Origin: Muribaculaceae bacterium
GTDB lineage: Bacteria > Bacteroidota > Bacteroidia > Bacteroidales > G3-4614
Reading direction: 5' to 3'
Assembly: GCA_017546805.1 (NCBI GenBank)
Contig: JAFYRT010000001.1
Span: forward strand, 1 to 51,759
Length of the DNA: 51,759 bases
The notes beneath the pieces were generated by a model. It saw only the letters and a program-made list of their open reading frames with translations. It ran no database searches and was not told where the DNA came from. The position numbers and the translations under genes were made by a program. Below are positions 34,649 to 44,804 of this stretch, piece after piece. Position 1 is the first letter of the stretch. Every line of letters begins with the position of its first letter.

Positions 34649-36127
34649 TTATTGATTTCCTCTGCTATAGTTTGGAGCCTCACTTGTAATTGTTACATCA
34701 TGAGGGTGACTCTCAGCAACACCTGCATTTGTTATTCTTGTGAATTTAGCTTCGTGCAATTTCTCAATGCTTGGTGCTCCACAATATCCCATTCCTGAAC
34801 GCAATCCACCAATCATTTGATAAACTACCTCATATAGAGAACCTTTGTATGGTACGCGAGCTGCAATTCCCTCTGGAACCAATTTTTTAGCATCAATCTC
34901 TCCTGCTTGGAAATAACGGTCTTTAGAACCTTTCTCCATTGCCTCCAAAGAACCCATTCCGCGATAAGCTTTAAACTTACGTCCGTTATAGATGATTGTA
35001 TCACCAGGAGACTCTTCCACTCCTGCCAACAAACCTCCTAACATAACAGAATCTGCTCCTGCCGCAAGTGCTTTTACGATATCTCCTGAATAACGGATAC
35101 CACCGTCAGCAATCAAAGGCACACCTGTTCCTTTCAATGCTTTAGAAACTTCGTACACTGCTGACAATTGAGGAACTCCAATTCCTGCAATTACGCGAGT
35201 TGTACAGATTGAACCAGGACCGATACCTACTTTAACACAGTCTGCTCCTGCATCTGCCAAGTATCTTGCTGCCTCTCCTGTTGCAATATTTCCTACAGTT
35301 ACATCAATTCCTGAGAAACTGTTTTTTACTTTCTTCAATAGTTCAACAACTGATTTTGTATGTCCGTGTGCTGTATCAATAACCAAAGCATCTACTCCTG
35401 CATTTACCAACTCTGCTGCACGCTCCATTGCATCGCCTGTCACTCCAATTCCTGCAGCAACTCGAAGACGGCCCAATTTGTCTTTACATGCAAATGGTTT
35501 ATCTTTTGCTTTAGTGATATCTTTGTATGTTACTAAACCAACCAACTTGCCATTTTTATCCACAACGGGAAGTTTTTCGATTTTGTGCAATTGCAAAATA
35601 TCTGCAGCTTCGTGCAAATCTGTTGATTGAGAAGTTGTAACCAAATTCTCTGTAGTCATAACCTCATCGATTAAGCGAAGGCTGTTACGCTCAAAACGCA
35701 AGTCACGATTTGTTACGATTCCGACTAAATTACGCTCGTCATCTACTACAGGTATACCACCGATGTGATACTCTGCCATCAACGCCAAAGCATCAGCAAC
35801 TGTTGATCCTCTTTTGATAGTAACAGGATCATATATCATTCCATTCTCGGCACGTTTAACAGCATGTACTTGTTTTGCTTGTGCCTCAATTGACATATTT
35901 TTGTGGATTACTCCGATACCTCCCTCGCGTGCGATTGCTATTGCTAAACTTGCCTCTGTAACTGTATCCATAGCAGCTGACACTATGGGTATGTTCAAAT
36001 CAATGTTTCTTGAAAACTTGGTTTTAAGGCTTACATCCCTTGGTAATACTTCTGAATAAGCGGGAACTAGGAGGACATCGTCAAATGTTAGACCGTCCAT
36101 TACGACTTTTTCTGCAATAAATGACAT
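34649..36127 (-). CDS. guaB: IMP dehydrogenase
   Basis: GuaB oxidises IMP to XMP with NAD, the committed step to GMP. At 492 residues it is full length, with a TIM barrel interrupted by two CBS domains (about 95-210). The catalytic loop [11 protein letters not shown] has Cys308, and the flap region reads [15 protein letters not shown]. Start [20 protein letters not shown] is typical. It is monocistronic, with its own promoter and terminator. It complements hpt, whose product IMP it uses. Confidence 0.98.
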   Translation of the reverse strand: MSFIAEKVVMDGLTFDDVLLVPAYSEVLPRDVSLKTKFSRNIDLNIPIVSAAMDTVTEASLAIAIAREGGIGVIHKNMSIEAQAKQVHAVKRAENGMIYDPVTIKRGSTVADALALMAEYHIGGIPVVDDERNLVGIVTNRDLRFERNSLRLIDEVMTTENLVTTSQSTDLHEAADILQLHKIEKLPVVDKNGKLVGLVTYKDITKAKDKPFACKDKLGRLRVAAGIGVTGDAMERAAELVNAGVDALVIDTAHGHTKSVVELLKKVKNSFSGIDVTVGNIATGEAARYLADAGADCVKVGIGPGSICTTRVIAGIGVPQLSAVYEVSKALKGTGVPLIADGGIRYSGDIVKALAAGADSVMLGGLLAGVEESPGDTIIYNGRKFKAYRGMGSLEAMEKGSKDRYFQAGEIDAKKLVPEGIAARVPYKGSLYEVVYQMIGGLRSGMGYCGAPSIEKLHEAKFTRITNAGVAESHPHDVTITSEAPNYSRGNQ

Positions 36128-36156
36128 AATGAGTATGCTTTAATTTTTATTGCATG

Positions 36157-36187
36157 CAAAGTTAACAATAATGCGGGAGTTGTAAAA
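36157..36187 (-). promoter_or_regulatory. Promoter of guaB
   Basis: Minus-strand TAACTTTG (36164-36157) is exact. TTTT (36187-36184), 19 bp away, matches the -33 TTTG in 3 of 4 positions. Confidence 0.6.
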
Positions 36188-36208
36188 ATTTTTTTTGAGT
36201 TTTTTTTC

Positions 36209-36243
36209 AAAAAAATTGGGCAGACTATTTATCCACCCAATTT
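36209..36243 (-). terminator. Terminator of recQ
   Basis: Minus-strand arms AAATTGGG and CCCAATTT are followed by a run of T (A residues 36209-36215 on plus). It lies 50 bp past the recQ stop. Confidence 0.75.
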
Positions 36244-36292
36244 ATTGTTTTCGAGTTATTCTCTAATATTTATGTTTTATGTTCATTTTATT

Positions 36293-38473
36293 TTAGTTAC
36301 CCATCTCTGACAGGAATTTTATACGAACCAAACGAATATCATCTTCGTCATAATCTCCGCCCAACTCTTTTAACGCCTCATCCAAATCGTCCTTGTCGGT
36401 CTCTTTGAAGTAGCCGAATATATCTTCTACTTCATCATCATCCAACATCTCGCGAATGAAATAGTCAAGATTTATTTTTGTTCCCGACATCACGATTGTC
36501 TCCAATTCTGTAAGCAATTCAGAATAGTCGAGATTCTTTTCAGATGCAATATCATCCAATCTTACTTGACGGTCGATTGACTGAATTATAGATATTTTCA
36601 GCTTCGATTTATTTGGCACTGTACGTACCCTCATATCTTCGGGTCGCTCAATCTCATTCTCTTCGCAGTGACGTTTAATCACATCAATGAACTCCTGTCC
36701 ATAACGTTGTGCTTTTCCTGCTCCCACGCGAGGAATATTCTTAAGTTCCTCCATTGTTATGGGATAGGTGGTTGCCATTGCCTCAATTGAGACATCTTGG
36801 AATATTACATATGGAGGCAGTTTTAACTCCTTGGCTATCTTCTTTCTTAAATCCTTTAAGATTGAATATAACATTGGATCCACAGCACATGCTCCACCAC
36901 CTTTTATTTGTATCTCTTCTTCGCTCTCCTCAAAATCGTTATCCTTAACTATTTTGAAAGAGACAGGTTTCTTTAAGAATTTATGTCCTGCTTCGGTTAC
37001 TTTAAGTAAACCGTATGTTTCTATGTTTTTATCAATATATCCTGCAATTAGAGCCTGACGTATTACTGCATTAAGAGTTTTATCATCTTCATCCTCGGCA
37101 GAAGCGAACACTTCCAATTCGTTGTGCTTATATGATAATATTTCGTTACTCTCTTTACCTTTTAGAACATCTATCACATATTCTGCCTTAAACTTCTCTT
37201 TCAATGCAATTATTGCCTCAATTGTCAAAGCCAACAACTCTTTTGCTTCGACCTGCTTTTTAGGATGCAAACAGTTATCGCAATTGTGACAATTCTCTTG
37301 AGTGTACTCCTCTCCAAAATAGTGCAACAATAGTTTTCTACGACAAACCGACGATTCGGCATAAGCTGCCGTCTCTAACAATAGTTGTTTGCTTATCTCT
37401 TGCTCTGAAATTAATTTACCTTGAGTAAACTTCTCGAGCTTTTGCAAATCTTTGTTTGTATAGAATGTAATACACTCTCCTTCTCCACCGTCACGACCTG
37501 CTCGTCCTGTCTCTTGATAGTAACCTTCCAAACTTTTGGGTATGTCATAGTGTATCACATAACGCACATCGGGTTTATCAATTCCCATTCCAAAGGCTAT
37601 GGTTGCAACTATCACCTCTATATCTTCAAGCAAAAAGGCATCTTGTGTTTGTGTTCGTGTCACAGAATCCATCCCTGCATGGTATGGCAATGCACTTATG
37701 TCGTTTGCCTGAAGGTGTGCAGCCAACTCCTCTACCTTTTTACGGCTTAAGCAATAGATGATTCCTGATTTTCCAGGTTGTGATTTTATATATCTGATTA
37801 TCTCACGATCTACATCTTTGGTCTTTTGACGAACCTCATAATAGAGATTTGAACGATTGAACGACGATTTGAATTGTGTCGCATTCAAAATCTCAAGATT
37901 CTTTTGTATATCGTGCTGTACTTTAGGGGTTGCTGTTGCAGTAAGAGCAATTATTGGAGCAACACCTATATCGTTTATTATTGGTCTTATTCTTCGGTAT
38001 TCAGGTCTGAAATCGTGTCCCCACTCCGATATACAGTGAGCCTCGTCTATGGCATAGAACGATATTTTAACCTGTTTCAAAAACTCCACATTCTCCTCTT
38101 TAGTCAAAGATTCGGGAGCCACATAAAGCAGTTTTGTTTTTCCTGCCAATATATCACTCTTTACTTGATCTATGGCAACCTTTGTAAGCGAAGAGTTTAT
38201 GAAGTGTGCCACTCCATCTTCTTCACTAAAATTACGCATTGCATCTACCTGATTTTTCATTAACGCTATCAGAGGAGATATGACAATTGCTGTTCCATCA
38301 AGCATTAACGACGGTAATTGATAACACAACGATTTTCCCCCTCCTGTCGGCATAAGTACGAAAGAATCTTTTCCTTCAAGAAGATTCATTATTATTTGCT
38401 CTTGATTTCCTTTAAAGGTATCAAACCCAAAATTCTCTTTTAGAGCCTCTGTTACTTGTGCTTTTGTAAACAT
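36293..38473 (-). CDS. recQ: ATP-dependent DNA helicase RecQ
   Basis: The 726-residue 3'-5' helicase acts in recombination and replication-fork repair. Order: helicase core with Walker A MPTGGGKSLCYQLP (Lys47), DEAH box YAIDEAHCISEWGHDFRPEY and motif VI YYQETGRAGRDGGEGE; RecQ zinc domain with CRRKLLLHYFGE and CHNCDNC; winged helix; one HRDC domain (ILKDLRKKIAKELKLPPYVI). An acidic C-terminal extension beyond the HRDC (EMLDDDEVEDIFG and onward) makes it longer than E. coli RecQ (about 610), as usual in Bacteroidetes. Confidence 0.97.
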   Translation of the reverse strand: MFTKAQVTEALKENFGFDTFKGNQEQIIMNLLEGKDSFVLMPTGGGKSLCYQLPSLMLDGTAIVISPLIALMKNQVDAMRNFSEEDGVAHFINSSLTKVAIDQVKSDILAGKTKLLYVAPESLTKEENVEFLKQVKISFYAIDEAHCISEWGHDFRPEYRRIRPIINDIGVAPIIALTATATPKVQHDIQKNLEILNATQFKSSFNRSNLYYEVRQKTKDVDREIIRYIKSQPGKSGIIYCLSRKKVEELAAHLQANDISALPYHAGMDSVTRTQTQDAFLLEDIEVIVATIAFGMGIDKPDVRYVIHYDIPKSLEGYYQETGRAGRDGGEGECITFYTNKDLQKLEKFTQGKLISEQEISKQLLLETAAYAESSVCRRKLLLHYFGEEYTQENCHNCDNCLHPKKQVEAKELLALTIEAIIALKEKFKAEYVIDVLKGKESNEILSYKHNELEVFASAEDEDDKTLNAVIRQALIAGYIDKNIETYGLLKVTEAGHKFLKKPVSFKIVKDNDFEESEEEIQIKGGGACAVDPMLYSILKDLRKKIAKELKLPPYVIFQDVSIEAMATTYPITMEELKNIPRVGAGKAQRYGQEFIDVIKRHCEENEIERPEDMRVRTVPNKSKLKISIIQSIDRQVRLDDIASEKNLDYSELLTELETIVMSGTKINLDYFIREMLDDDEVEDIFGYFKETDKDDLDEALKELGGDYDEDDIRLVRIKFLSEMGN

Positions 38474-38493
38474 AAAGCAATGCTTTTTATATT

Positions 38494-38537
38494 AAAAAAA
38501 AAATGTTTAGCGAGTAAATTTATCAACTCGCTAAACA
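38494..38537 (-). terminator. Terminator of clpX
   Basis: Arms TGTTTAGCGAGT (38504-38515) and ACTCGCTAAACA (38526-38537). Ten A residues (38494-38503) give the U-run on the minus strand, 47 bp past the clpX stop. Confidence 0.9.
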
Positions 38538-38543
38538 AAGTTA
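38536..38543 (-). promoter_or_regulatory. Possible -7 element for recQ, overlapping the clpX terminator
   Basis: Minus-strand TAACTTTG is an exact -7 match, but no -33 box is seen. It overlaps the outer edge of the clpX terminator stem by two bases. Confidence 0.3.
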
Positions 38544-38584
38544 TAATTTCATTTTAAATAAAAGCAACTTTTTTTGAAAAAAAA

Positions 38585-39832
38585 TTATCCCATAGTATGC
38601 ATATTTGCATTTACCAACCTGTTTTTAGCATAATTTAATGTTATGGTAAGACTTTTTCTATCGGTTGAGGGCATCTCATACATTGCATCCATCATTATAT
38701 GCTCCACTATCGAACGTAAGCCACGAGCGCCAAGTTTAAATTCTATTGCTTTATCTACAATAAAGTCCAATACTTCATCCTCGAACTTCAATTTTATACC
38801 ATCCAACTTAAACATATATATATATTGTTTAATTATGGCATTTTCAGGTTCGGTCAAGATATTGCGAAGCACCTCTCTATCCAACGGATTTAGATATGTA
38901 AGGATTGGCAAACGGCCAATGATTTCGGGAATCAAACCAAACGACTTCAAATCTTGCGGAGATATGTATTGCAAGAAATTGCTGCGATCGATTTGTTTTT
39001 GATCCTCTTTTGTACTGAATCCCACCACCTGCGTATTCAATCTCGCGGCAATTTTTCGTTCAATTCCGTCAAACGCTCCACCACATATATATAATATGTT
39101 TTGAGTGTTCACCTGAATCATCTTTTGATCGGGGTGCTTACGACCTCCTTGTGGTGGAACATTTACTATTGAGCCTTCAAGAAGCTTCAATAATCCTTGT
39201 TGCACACCCTCACCCGACACGTCTCGAGTTATTGAAGGATTATCTCCTTTGCGGGCAATCTTATCAATCTCGTCAATAAACACAATACCTCTCTCGGCTG
39301 CCGCAACATCGTAATCGGCAACTTGCAACAATCGAGTCAGAATACTTTCAATATCCTCTCCAACATATCCTGCCTCAGTTAATACTGTTGCATCAACAAT
39401 CGTAAAGGGTACATTCAATAATCTTGCTATGGTTTTTGCCAACAGGGTTTTTCCTGTTCCTGTTGAGCCAACCATTATTATATTTGATTTCTCTATCTCT
39501 ACGCTATCGGGCAGGTTTTTATCTTGCGTTACTCGTTTGTAGTGGTTATACACAGCCACAGACAAGAAACGTTTTGCCATATCCTGACCTATAACGTATT
39601 TGTCGAGAAACTCTTTTATCTCCTTTGGTTTAGGAATATTTGTTATTTGAAATTTATTTTCGCTCTTTGGTTGACCTTTTGGCATATTCAAATAATTCTC
39701 TGCCATATAATAGAGACAATCGCCACAAAGAAACCCCTTTGTTCCTTGTATAAGATATTGTGGCGACAACTCTCTACCACACATAAAACATGTTTCTTTA
39801 CCCTCAGAGCCGTTATTCTTCTTTTTTGACAT
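38585..39832 (-). CDS. clpX: ATP-dependent Clp protease, unfoldase subunit ClpX
   Basis: ClpX is the AAA+ ring that unfolds substrates for ClpP. The 415-residue protein has an N-terminal zinc domain ([10 protein letters not shown] and FLCGDC), Walker [14 protein letters not shown], pore loop GYVGED, Walker [16 protein letters not shown] and a sensor-2 region ([16 protein letters not shown]). It follows clpP by 15 bp in the same operon, clpP first. Confidence 0.98.
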   Translation of the reverse strand: MSKKKNNGSEGKETCFMCGRELSPQYLIQGTKGFLCGDCLYYMAENYLNMPKGQPKSENKFQITNIPKPKEIKEFLDKYVIGQDMAKRFLSVAVYNHYKRVTQDKNLPDSVEIEKSNIIMVGSTGTGKTLLAKTIARLLNVPFTIVDATVLTEAGYVGEDIESILTRLLQVADYDVAAAERGIVFIDEIDKIARKGDNPSITRDVSGEGVQQGLLKLLEGSIVNVPPQGGRKHPDQKMIQVNTQNILYICGGAFDGIERKIAARLNTQVVGFSTKEDQKQIDRSNFLQYISPQDLKSFGLIPEIIGRLPILTYLNPLDREVLRNILTEPENAIIKQYIYMFKLDGIKLKFEDEVLDFIVDKAIEFKLGARGLRSIVEHIMMDAMYEMPSTDRKSLTITLNYAKNRLVNANMHTMG

Positions 39833-39847
39833 ATTTAAATCTATTCT

Positions 39848-40519
39848 TTATCGTCTTTCAAGAACCTTGTCAATCATTCCGTAGTTTTTAGCCTCCTCTG
39901 CTGTCATCCAATAATCTCTATCAGAATCGAGTTCGATTTTAGCAAAATCGTTTCCTGAATGATCTGCAATTATAGTGTATAGTTCTTTACGCAATTTCAA
40001 TATTTCTCGTGCTGTAATCTCAATATCTGATGCTTGTCCTTGAACACCTCCTAATGGTTGGTGTATCATAACTCGAGAGTGTTTCAATGCAAAACGTTTG
40101 TCTTTTGCACCTGCAACCAACAACACGGCAGCCATCGATGCCGCCATACCTGTACAGATAGTTGATACATCGCTTGAGATATATTGCATTGTATCATAAA
40201 TACCCAATCCCGCATATACGCTTCCACCGGGGCTGTTTAGATATATAGAGATATCTTTACCCGGTTCTACAGAATCAAGATATAGCAATTGAGCTTGAAT
40301 TACATTGGCTGCATAATCATCTATTTGAGTACCAAGAAAAATGATTCTATCCATCATCAAACGAGAGAATACATCCATTTGTGCAACATTCAATTGTCGC
40401 TCCTCAATAATTGTAGGCGAAATATATGAGCTTGTTACATCAATATACTTATCCAATGCATTACCATTCATATTCAAATGGCGGGTTGCAAATTTTCTAA
40501 AATCGTCGTTCATAATCAT
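39848..40519 (-). CDS. clpP: ATP-dependent Clp protease, proteolytic subunit ClpP
   Basis: The 223-residue serine protease subunit has catalytic Ser128 ([14 protein letters not shown]) and His153 ([10 protein letters not shown]), with the Asp within [13 protein letters not shown]. It also has the oxyanion-loop SPGGSVYAG. An N-terminal stretch of about 30 residues precedes the mature core, as usual in the group and probably removed by self-cleavage (inference). First gene of the clpP-clpX operon. Confidence 0.98.
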   Translation of the reverse strand: MIMNDDFRKFATRHLNMNGNALDKYIDVTSSYISPTIIEERQLNVAQMDVFSRLMMDRIIFLGTQIDDYAANVIQAQLLYLDSVEPGKDISIYLNSPGGSVYAGLGIYDTMQYISSDVSTICTGMAASMAAVLLVAGAKDKRFALKHSRVMIHQPLGGVQGQASDIEITAREILKLRKELYTIIADHSGNDFAKIELDSDRDYWMTAEEAKNYGMIDKVLERR

Positions 40520-40570
40520 TTCGTTTAAGTTCTACACTACATATATACGGTTATATATATAAATATGTTA

Positions 40571-40578
40571 CAAAGATG
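40571..40578 (-). promoter_or_regulatory. Possible -7 element for clpPX
   Basis: Minus-strand CATCTTTG matches TAnnTTTG at 7 of 8; no good -33 box. The implied leader is about 45 nt. Confidence 0.35.
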
Positions 40579-40602
40579 CGAAGTTAAAACATTTTACCTT
40601 AT

Positions 40603-40639
40603 AAAAAAAGGAGCAAAAAGAATTTTGCTCCTTTTTTTT
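40603..40639 (-). terminator. Terminator of tig
   Basis: Arms GGAGCAAAA (40610-40618) and TTTTGCTCC (40623-40631) with A-run and T-run on either side (40603-40609, 40632-40639), so it could act in both directions. It separates tig from clpP-clpX. Confidence 0.92.
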
Positions 40640-40660
40640 GGGAATTATTGAGTGTTACTC

Positions 40661-42019
40661 TTATTTTACCTCTAATGATTTATAGAAATCTTCAAGAGTT
40701 ACTTGTTTGTTCTCCAAAGTAACTTTTGATTTGATTACCTCAACAATTTTCTCCTCCATTACTCTGTCCAACATGTTGTTAACAATGTTTTTGTCTTTCA
40801 TCATGTCCTCAGCATATTTTTGAAGAAGATCCTCTGGAACGTTTGCCATTCCGTATTGAGCAAATTGCATTTTTGTAGCTTTTTTAGCCATCTCCTCAAT
40901 GTCAGCTTTTTCTACTTTAATCTCTGCATCTTTAACGATTTGCTCTTTAACCAATTGCCATTTTAGGTCGGGCAACATTTTTGCATACTCCTCGTCAACG
41001 TTCTCGATTTTGTTATCTTTGTCGCTGAATTTCAACCAACGTTTCAACATTGCATCAGCAAACTCCAACTCACCAACTTTGTTCTCGATGTATGAGCGAG
41101 CGTCCATAGCAAATTTGTAATCAGCCTCAGGAGCGATTTGCTCTTTCAACATATCAGCAATTTTAGCACGGAAGTCAGCCTCATCTTTTACTGCATCTTT
41201 ACCGAAAGCAGCATCGAACAACTCTTGTCCCATCTCAGCTGGTTTGAATGCCAAGATTGAAGTAATCTCCATTTCGAAGTTTGATTTAACCTCTGCAGCC
41301 TCCTCTTTTTTGATGTGAAGCATTGAAGCAACCTCTGTATCGTTACCCTCGCTTGCTACAGAAGGATTGAAAACAACTTTCTCGCCTTTTTTAACTCCGA
41401 TGAATTTTGCTCTTTCACCTTCGTTTTTAGTGTAGCGTGGAGAAATCATTCCAGACTCAACTACAATACCACCCTCTTTAACAGTGCCATCCTCGTTAAG
41501 CTCTACCATTTTACCTTTAGCGATATCGTTCTCAGCAATTACCTCACCCTCTTCTTGTTTTCCGAAACGGTTTTTGTAAGCCTCAACTTGTTTGTTGATC
41601 ATCTCCTCATCAACGATGATTTCTGAGTACTCGATTTTGTCGTCTTTACTCAACTCAACTTTTACAGTAGGAGCAAGAGCTACATCGAATGTAAACTCGA
41701 AATCCTCTTGAGTATCGAAATCAACTTCTGGTTGTCCCTCTTTTGGAAGAGGCTCGCCAAGTACAGCAAGTTTTTTATCTGTTATGTAGTTGTATAGTTG
41801 CTCTGAAATAAGAGTGTTGATTTCGTCTACCAAAATAGATTTTCCTACCATTTTTTGAATCATTGATTTAGGAGCCATACCTTTTCTAAATCCTGGTACA
41901 ACTGCTCTTTGACGGTAAGAACGCAATGCTTTCTCAACTTTCTCTTGATAATCGGCTTTCTCAATTTTCACGGTAATCTCTGCCGATACATTACCTGTGC
42001 TTTTTTCTGTTACGTTCAT
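40661..42019 (-). CDS. tig: Trigger factor
   Basis: Trigger factor is the ribosome-bound chaperone that meets nascent chains. The 452-residue protein has the ribosome-binding domain (residues 1-115) with VPGFRKGMAPKSMIQK, matching the GFRxGKxP signature except that Lys and Gly are rearranged (GFRKGMAP). A divergent middle PPIase-like domain and a helical C-terminal arm follow. Low identity to E. coli is usual in Bacteroidetes. It neighbours clpPX, as in many bacteria, but has its own promoter and terminator. Confidence 0.95.
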   Translation of the reverse strand: MNVTEKSTGNVSAEITVKIEKADYQEKVEKALRSYRQRAVVPGFRKGMAPKSMIQKMVGKSILVDEINTLISEQLYNYITDKKLAVLGEPLPKEGQPEVDFDTQEDFEFTFDVALAPTVKVELSKDDKIEYSEIIVDEEMINKQVEAYKNRFGKQEEGEVIAENDIAKGKMVELNEDGTVKEGGIVVESGMISPRYTKNEGERAKFIGVKKGEKVVFNPSVASEGNDTEVASMLHIKKEEAAEVKSNFEMEITSILAFKPAEMGQELFDAAFGKDAVKDEADFRAKIADMLKEQIAPEADYKFAMDARSYIENKVGELEFADAMLKRWLKFSDKDNKIENVDEEYAKMLPDLKWQLVKEQIVKDAEIKVEKADIEEMAKKATKMQFAQYGMANVPEDLLQKYAEDMMKDKNIVNNMLDRVMEEKIVEVIKSKVTLENKQVTLEDFYKSLEVK

Positions 42020-42058
42020 TTATATATGTTTTTATGTTATAAATTTCTTTTCGGGTTG

Positions 42059-42090
42059 CAAAATTACTCTTAATATTTCAATATATCAAA
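42059..42090 (-). promoter_or_regulatory. Promoter of tig
   Basis: Minus-strand TTTG (42090-42087), 20 bp, TAATTTTG (42066-42059): full match. Leader about 33 nt. Confidence 0.72.
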
Positions 42091-42179
42091 CTGTTGGGAA
42101 TAAATTAATATCTTTTTTTAGCCAAAATCTCATTTTTTTATCTGTTTTTGATGATTTTTCAAAAATTTCTTCTTCAAAT

Positions 42180-42211
42180 ATTGTTTATATATTTTTTTTC
42201 TTTTAAGTTTG
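42180..42211 (+). promoter_or_regulatory. Promoter of the RRM protein gene
   Basis: ATTG (42180-42183), 20 bp, TAAGTTTG (42204-42211): exact -7 and 3 of 4 at -33. Leader about 48 nt. Confidence 0.6.
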
Positions 42212-42265
42212 TGGAGTTAGTTTTATGGAGAATTCAGAAACTCCACCCCAATTTATTTTTTTGTC

Positions 42266-42517
42266 ATGAACATATACGTTGGAAATCTAAATTTCAGAGT
42301 TAAAGAACCTCAACTACAAGAGGTTTTCGAGGCGTTTGGCGAGGTTACATTGGTTAAAGTTGTCAGAAACAGAGAGACGGGACGTTCAAAAGGTTTTGCC
42401 TTTGTGGAGATGTCGAACGACGAACAAGCACTTACCGCCATTGAAACCCTCAGCAATAGCGAGTTTGAAGGAAGACGTATGATTGTTGCTCAAGCAAGAC
42501 CAAAACCCGAAAAATAG
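42266..42517 (+). CDS. Single-domain RRM RNA-binding protein
   Basis: The 83-residue protein is one RNA recognition motif: RNP2 is IYVGNL (residues 3-8) and RNP1 is RSKGFAFVEM. The short basic tail (QARPKPEK) lacks the glycine-rich region of cyanobacterial homologues. Such proteins are common in Bacteroidetes and bind single-stranded RNA; some act as global post-transcriptional regulators, but this one's target is unknown. It has its own promoter and terminator and so is a one-gene unit. Confidence 0.93.
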   Translation: MNIYVGNLNFRVKEPQLQEVFEAFGEVTLVKVVRNRETGRSKGFAFVEMSNDEQALTAIETLSNSEFEGRRMIVAQARPKPEK

Positions 42518-42546
42518 AATTAATTAAATGTTTCATAATTATGAAG

Positions 42547-42583
42547 GTGCGTAAAGAGGTTTCTTTTTACGCACTTTGTTTTT
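42547..42583 (+). terminator. Terminator of the RRM gene
   Basis: Arms GTGCGTAAA (42547-42555) and TTTACGCAC (42566-42574), then TTTGTTTTT. Confidence 0.85.
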
Positions 42584-42602
42584 AAGAATAAGTTGATTTT
42601 CT

Positions 42603-42610
42603 TATTTTTG
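42603..42610 (+). promoter_or_regulatory. -7 element for GH92-dnaG
   Basis: TATTTTTG is an exact match; -33 is weak (TTTA at 42581, 18-bp spacer). Start at about 42617 gives a very short leader (about 11 nt) to ATG 42628. Confidence 0.5.
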
Positions 42611-42627
42611 TAAAAATTTTAATCAAT

Positions 42628-44787
42628 ATGCGTAGAGTTGTTTTTATTCTTGCTGTTTTAGTTTTTGCAAGTTGTAGTAAATATGATAAGGTTAAGGATT
42701 ACGCACAATTTGTTAATCCTTTTGTTGGTACTGATTTTACAGGAAACACATACCCTGGAGCTACTGTTCCGTTTGGTATGGTGCAGTTAAGCCCCGATAA
42801 TGGGTTGCCGGGTTGGGATAGGATTGCAGGGTATTTTTACCCCGATAGCACTATTGCCGGGTTTAGCCACACTCACTTGACAGGAACAGGTGCAGGAGAC
42901 CTTTATGATATTTCATTTATGCCCGTTACCAACCCATACAACGAGGCTGAAGCACCTCTTGGCATACACTCTAAATTCTCGCACACGAGCGAAGTTGCAG
43001 AGGTCGGTTACTACAAAGTGATGCTTGAAGACTACAATATTTTGGTTGAACTTACTGCAACTGAGCGTTGCGGTATTCAACGCTATACATTCCCTAAAGC
43101 AGAGGCTTCGGTTTTCTTAAACTTGACCAAAGCTATGAATTGGGATGCAACCAAAGAGAGCAACATTGAGTTTACCGACTCGGTTACAATTAAGGGATAC
43201 AGATTTTCATCGGGCTGGGCAGTTGACCAAAAATTATTCTTTGTTTCAAAACTTTCGAGACCTTATAAATCGGTTCATATAGACACCATAACTCTTGACA
43301 ACAACAAAACAAGTGTTATTGCAAGGATGGATTTTGACACCGAGGATGGCGATACTTTGGTTATTAGAACTGCTCTATCTCAAACAGGCATTGAGGGTGC
43401 TGAATTAAATCTACAAGCAGAGCAACTTGAAGGAGGTTTTGATGCTTACCGCAAAGCGGCTTACGACTATTGGAACAGAGAACTTTCTAAAATTGAGATT
43501 GAGAGTGCTGATACCACTATTCTTCGTACATTCTACTCTGCCATGTATCACACTATGACTGCCCCAACTATTGCAAGTGATGTTGATGGTAGTTATAGAG
43601 GAACGGATAAAGCGATACACAAAGACTCAACGATGGTTACTTACGGCACATTCTCACTATGGGATACATACAGAGCGGCACATCCATTATATACATACAT
43701 TTGCCCCGATAAGGTTAACGATATGGTTAAGTCGTTTTTAAACCATTACAATGAGTTTGGACGTCTTCCTGTTTGGAGTTTTTATGGAAACGAAACCGAC
43801 ATGATGATTGGTTACCACTCGGTTCCTGTTATAGTGGACGCCTACCTTAAAGGTATTGGTGATTTTGACGCAGAAGAGGCTCTTAAGGCTTGTGTTGCCA
43901 CTGCCGATATTGATGATTACAGAGCTTTGGGTGAGTATAAAAAACTTGGTTACGTTCCTTTTGATAAAGAGAATGAGTCGGTTTCTAAAACAATAGAGTA
44001 CTCTTTTGACGATTGGTGTATTGCCAAAATGGCTGAAAAATTGGGTAAAGCAGATATTGCCAAAACATTCTTTGAGAGAGCCAATAATTACAGAAACTTA
44101 TATAACCCCGAATCGGGATTCTTACAAGCAAAAGACAGCAACGGTAACTTTATTAAAAACTTTAAACCGGGAGAATATACCGAACATATTACTGAGAGTA
44201 ACTCTTGGCACTACAATTGGGGTGCGCATCACGACATTTTGTGGCTACAAGAGGCCATGGGCGAGGAACTTTTCTTGGAGCGTTTAAACGAGTTGTTTAC
44301 AATATCTACTTCGGATGATTTGCCAATATTCTCAACAGGTATGATTGGCGAATATGCTCACGGCAATGAACCTTGCCACCACGTTGCATACGTATTTAAC
44401 CATATAGGCAAACCTTGGCTTACTCAAAAATATGCAAGTAAAGTTATGCACGAACTTTACAACGACTCTCCTGCAGGACTATGCGGCAATGAGGATTGTG
44501 GACAGATGTCGGCTTGGTATGTTTTCAGTGCCATGGGATTCTATCCTATGAACCCTGCTTCGCAAACTTACGAGATAGGTTCTCCTATTGTTAAAAGTGC
44601 AAAAATTAATTTGAGTAATGGCAAATGTTTTACTATTTTTGCACCCGAAGTTTCGAAAGAGAATATCTACATTCAAAATATTCTGCTTAATGGTGAGCCC
44701 TATAATCTTAACTATATAACACACTCTCAGATTATGGATGGCGCAACTATTACTTTTGAAATGGGTAACACTCCTAAAACGAATTAA
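42628..44787 (+). CDS. GH92 alpha-mannosidase lipoprotein
   Basis: The 719-residue secreted glycosidase has a lipoprotein signal with ASC at Cys16. GH92 enzymes are calcium-dependent exo-alpha-mannosidases, here probably trimming host N-glycans or yeast mannan. Family motifs: FVNPFVGTD, NTYPGATVPFGMVQLSPD, GFSHTHLTGTG, TYGTFSLWDTYRAAHPL, GNETDMMIGYH, GNEPCHHVAYVFNHIG and GNEDCGQMSAWYVFSAMGFY. There are no SusC/SusD genes nearby, so it is not in a typical polysaccharide utilisation locus. It is followed by dnaG after 17 bp. The exact linkage specificity cannot be told. Confidence 0.93.
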   Translation: MRRVVFILAVLVFASCSKYDKVKDYAQFVNPFVGTDFTGNTYPGATVPFGMVQLSPDNGLPGWDRIAGYFYPDSTIAGFSHTHLTGTGAGDLYDISFMPVTNPYNEAEAPLGIHSKFSHTSEVAEVGYYKVMLEDYNILVELTATERCGIQRYTFPKAEASVFLNLTKAMNWDATKESNIEFTDSVTIKGYRFSSGWAVDQKLFFVSKLSRPYKSVHIDTITLDNNKTSVIARMDFDTEDGDTLVIRTALSQTGIEGAELNLQAEQLEGGFDAYRKAAYDYWNRELSKIEIESADTTILRTFYSAMYHTMTAPTIASDVDGSYRGTDKAIHKDSTMVTYGTFSLWDTYRAAHPLYTYICPDKVNDMVKSFLNHYNEFGRLPVWSFYGNETDMMIGYHSVPVIVDAYLKGIGDFDAEEALKACVATADIDDYRALGEYKKLGYVPFDKENESVSKTIEYSFDDWCIAKMAEKLGKADIAKTFFERANNYRNLYNPESGFLQAKDSNGNFIKNFKPGEYTEHITESNSWHYNWGAHHDILWLQEAMGEELFLERLNELFTISTSDDLPIFSTGMIGEYAHGNEPCHHVAYVFNHIGKPWLTQKYASKVMHELYNDSPAGLCGNEDCGQMSAWYVFSAMGFYPMNPASQTYEIGSPIVKSAKINLSNGKCFTIFAPEVSKENIYIQNILLNGEPYNLNYITHSQIMDGATITFEMGNTPKTN

Positions 44788-44804
44788 CCTTTTTGTAAGC
44801 AACG

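Noticed and set aside
42211..42246. Hairpin GTGGAGTT/AACTCCAC before the RRM gene, followed by T-runs, as an attenuator
   Set aside because: The -7 box TAAGTTTG (42204-42211) touches the left arm, so transcription would start at about 42218 and that arm would not be in the RNA.
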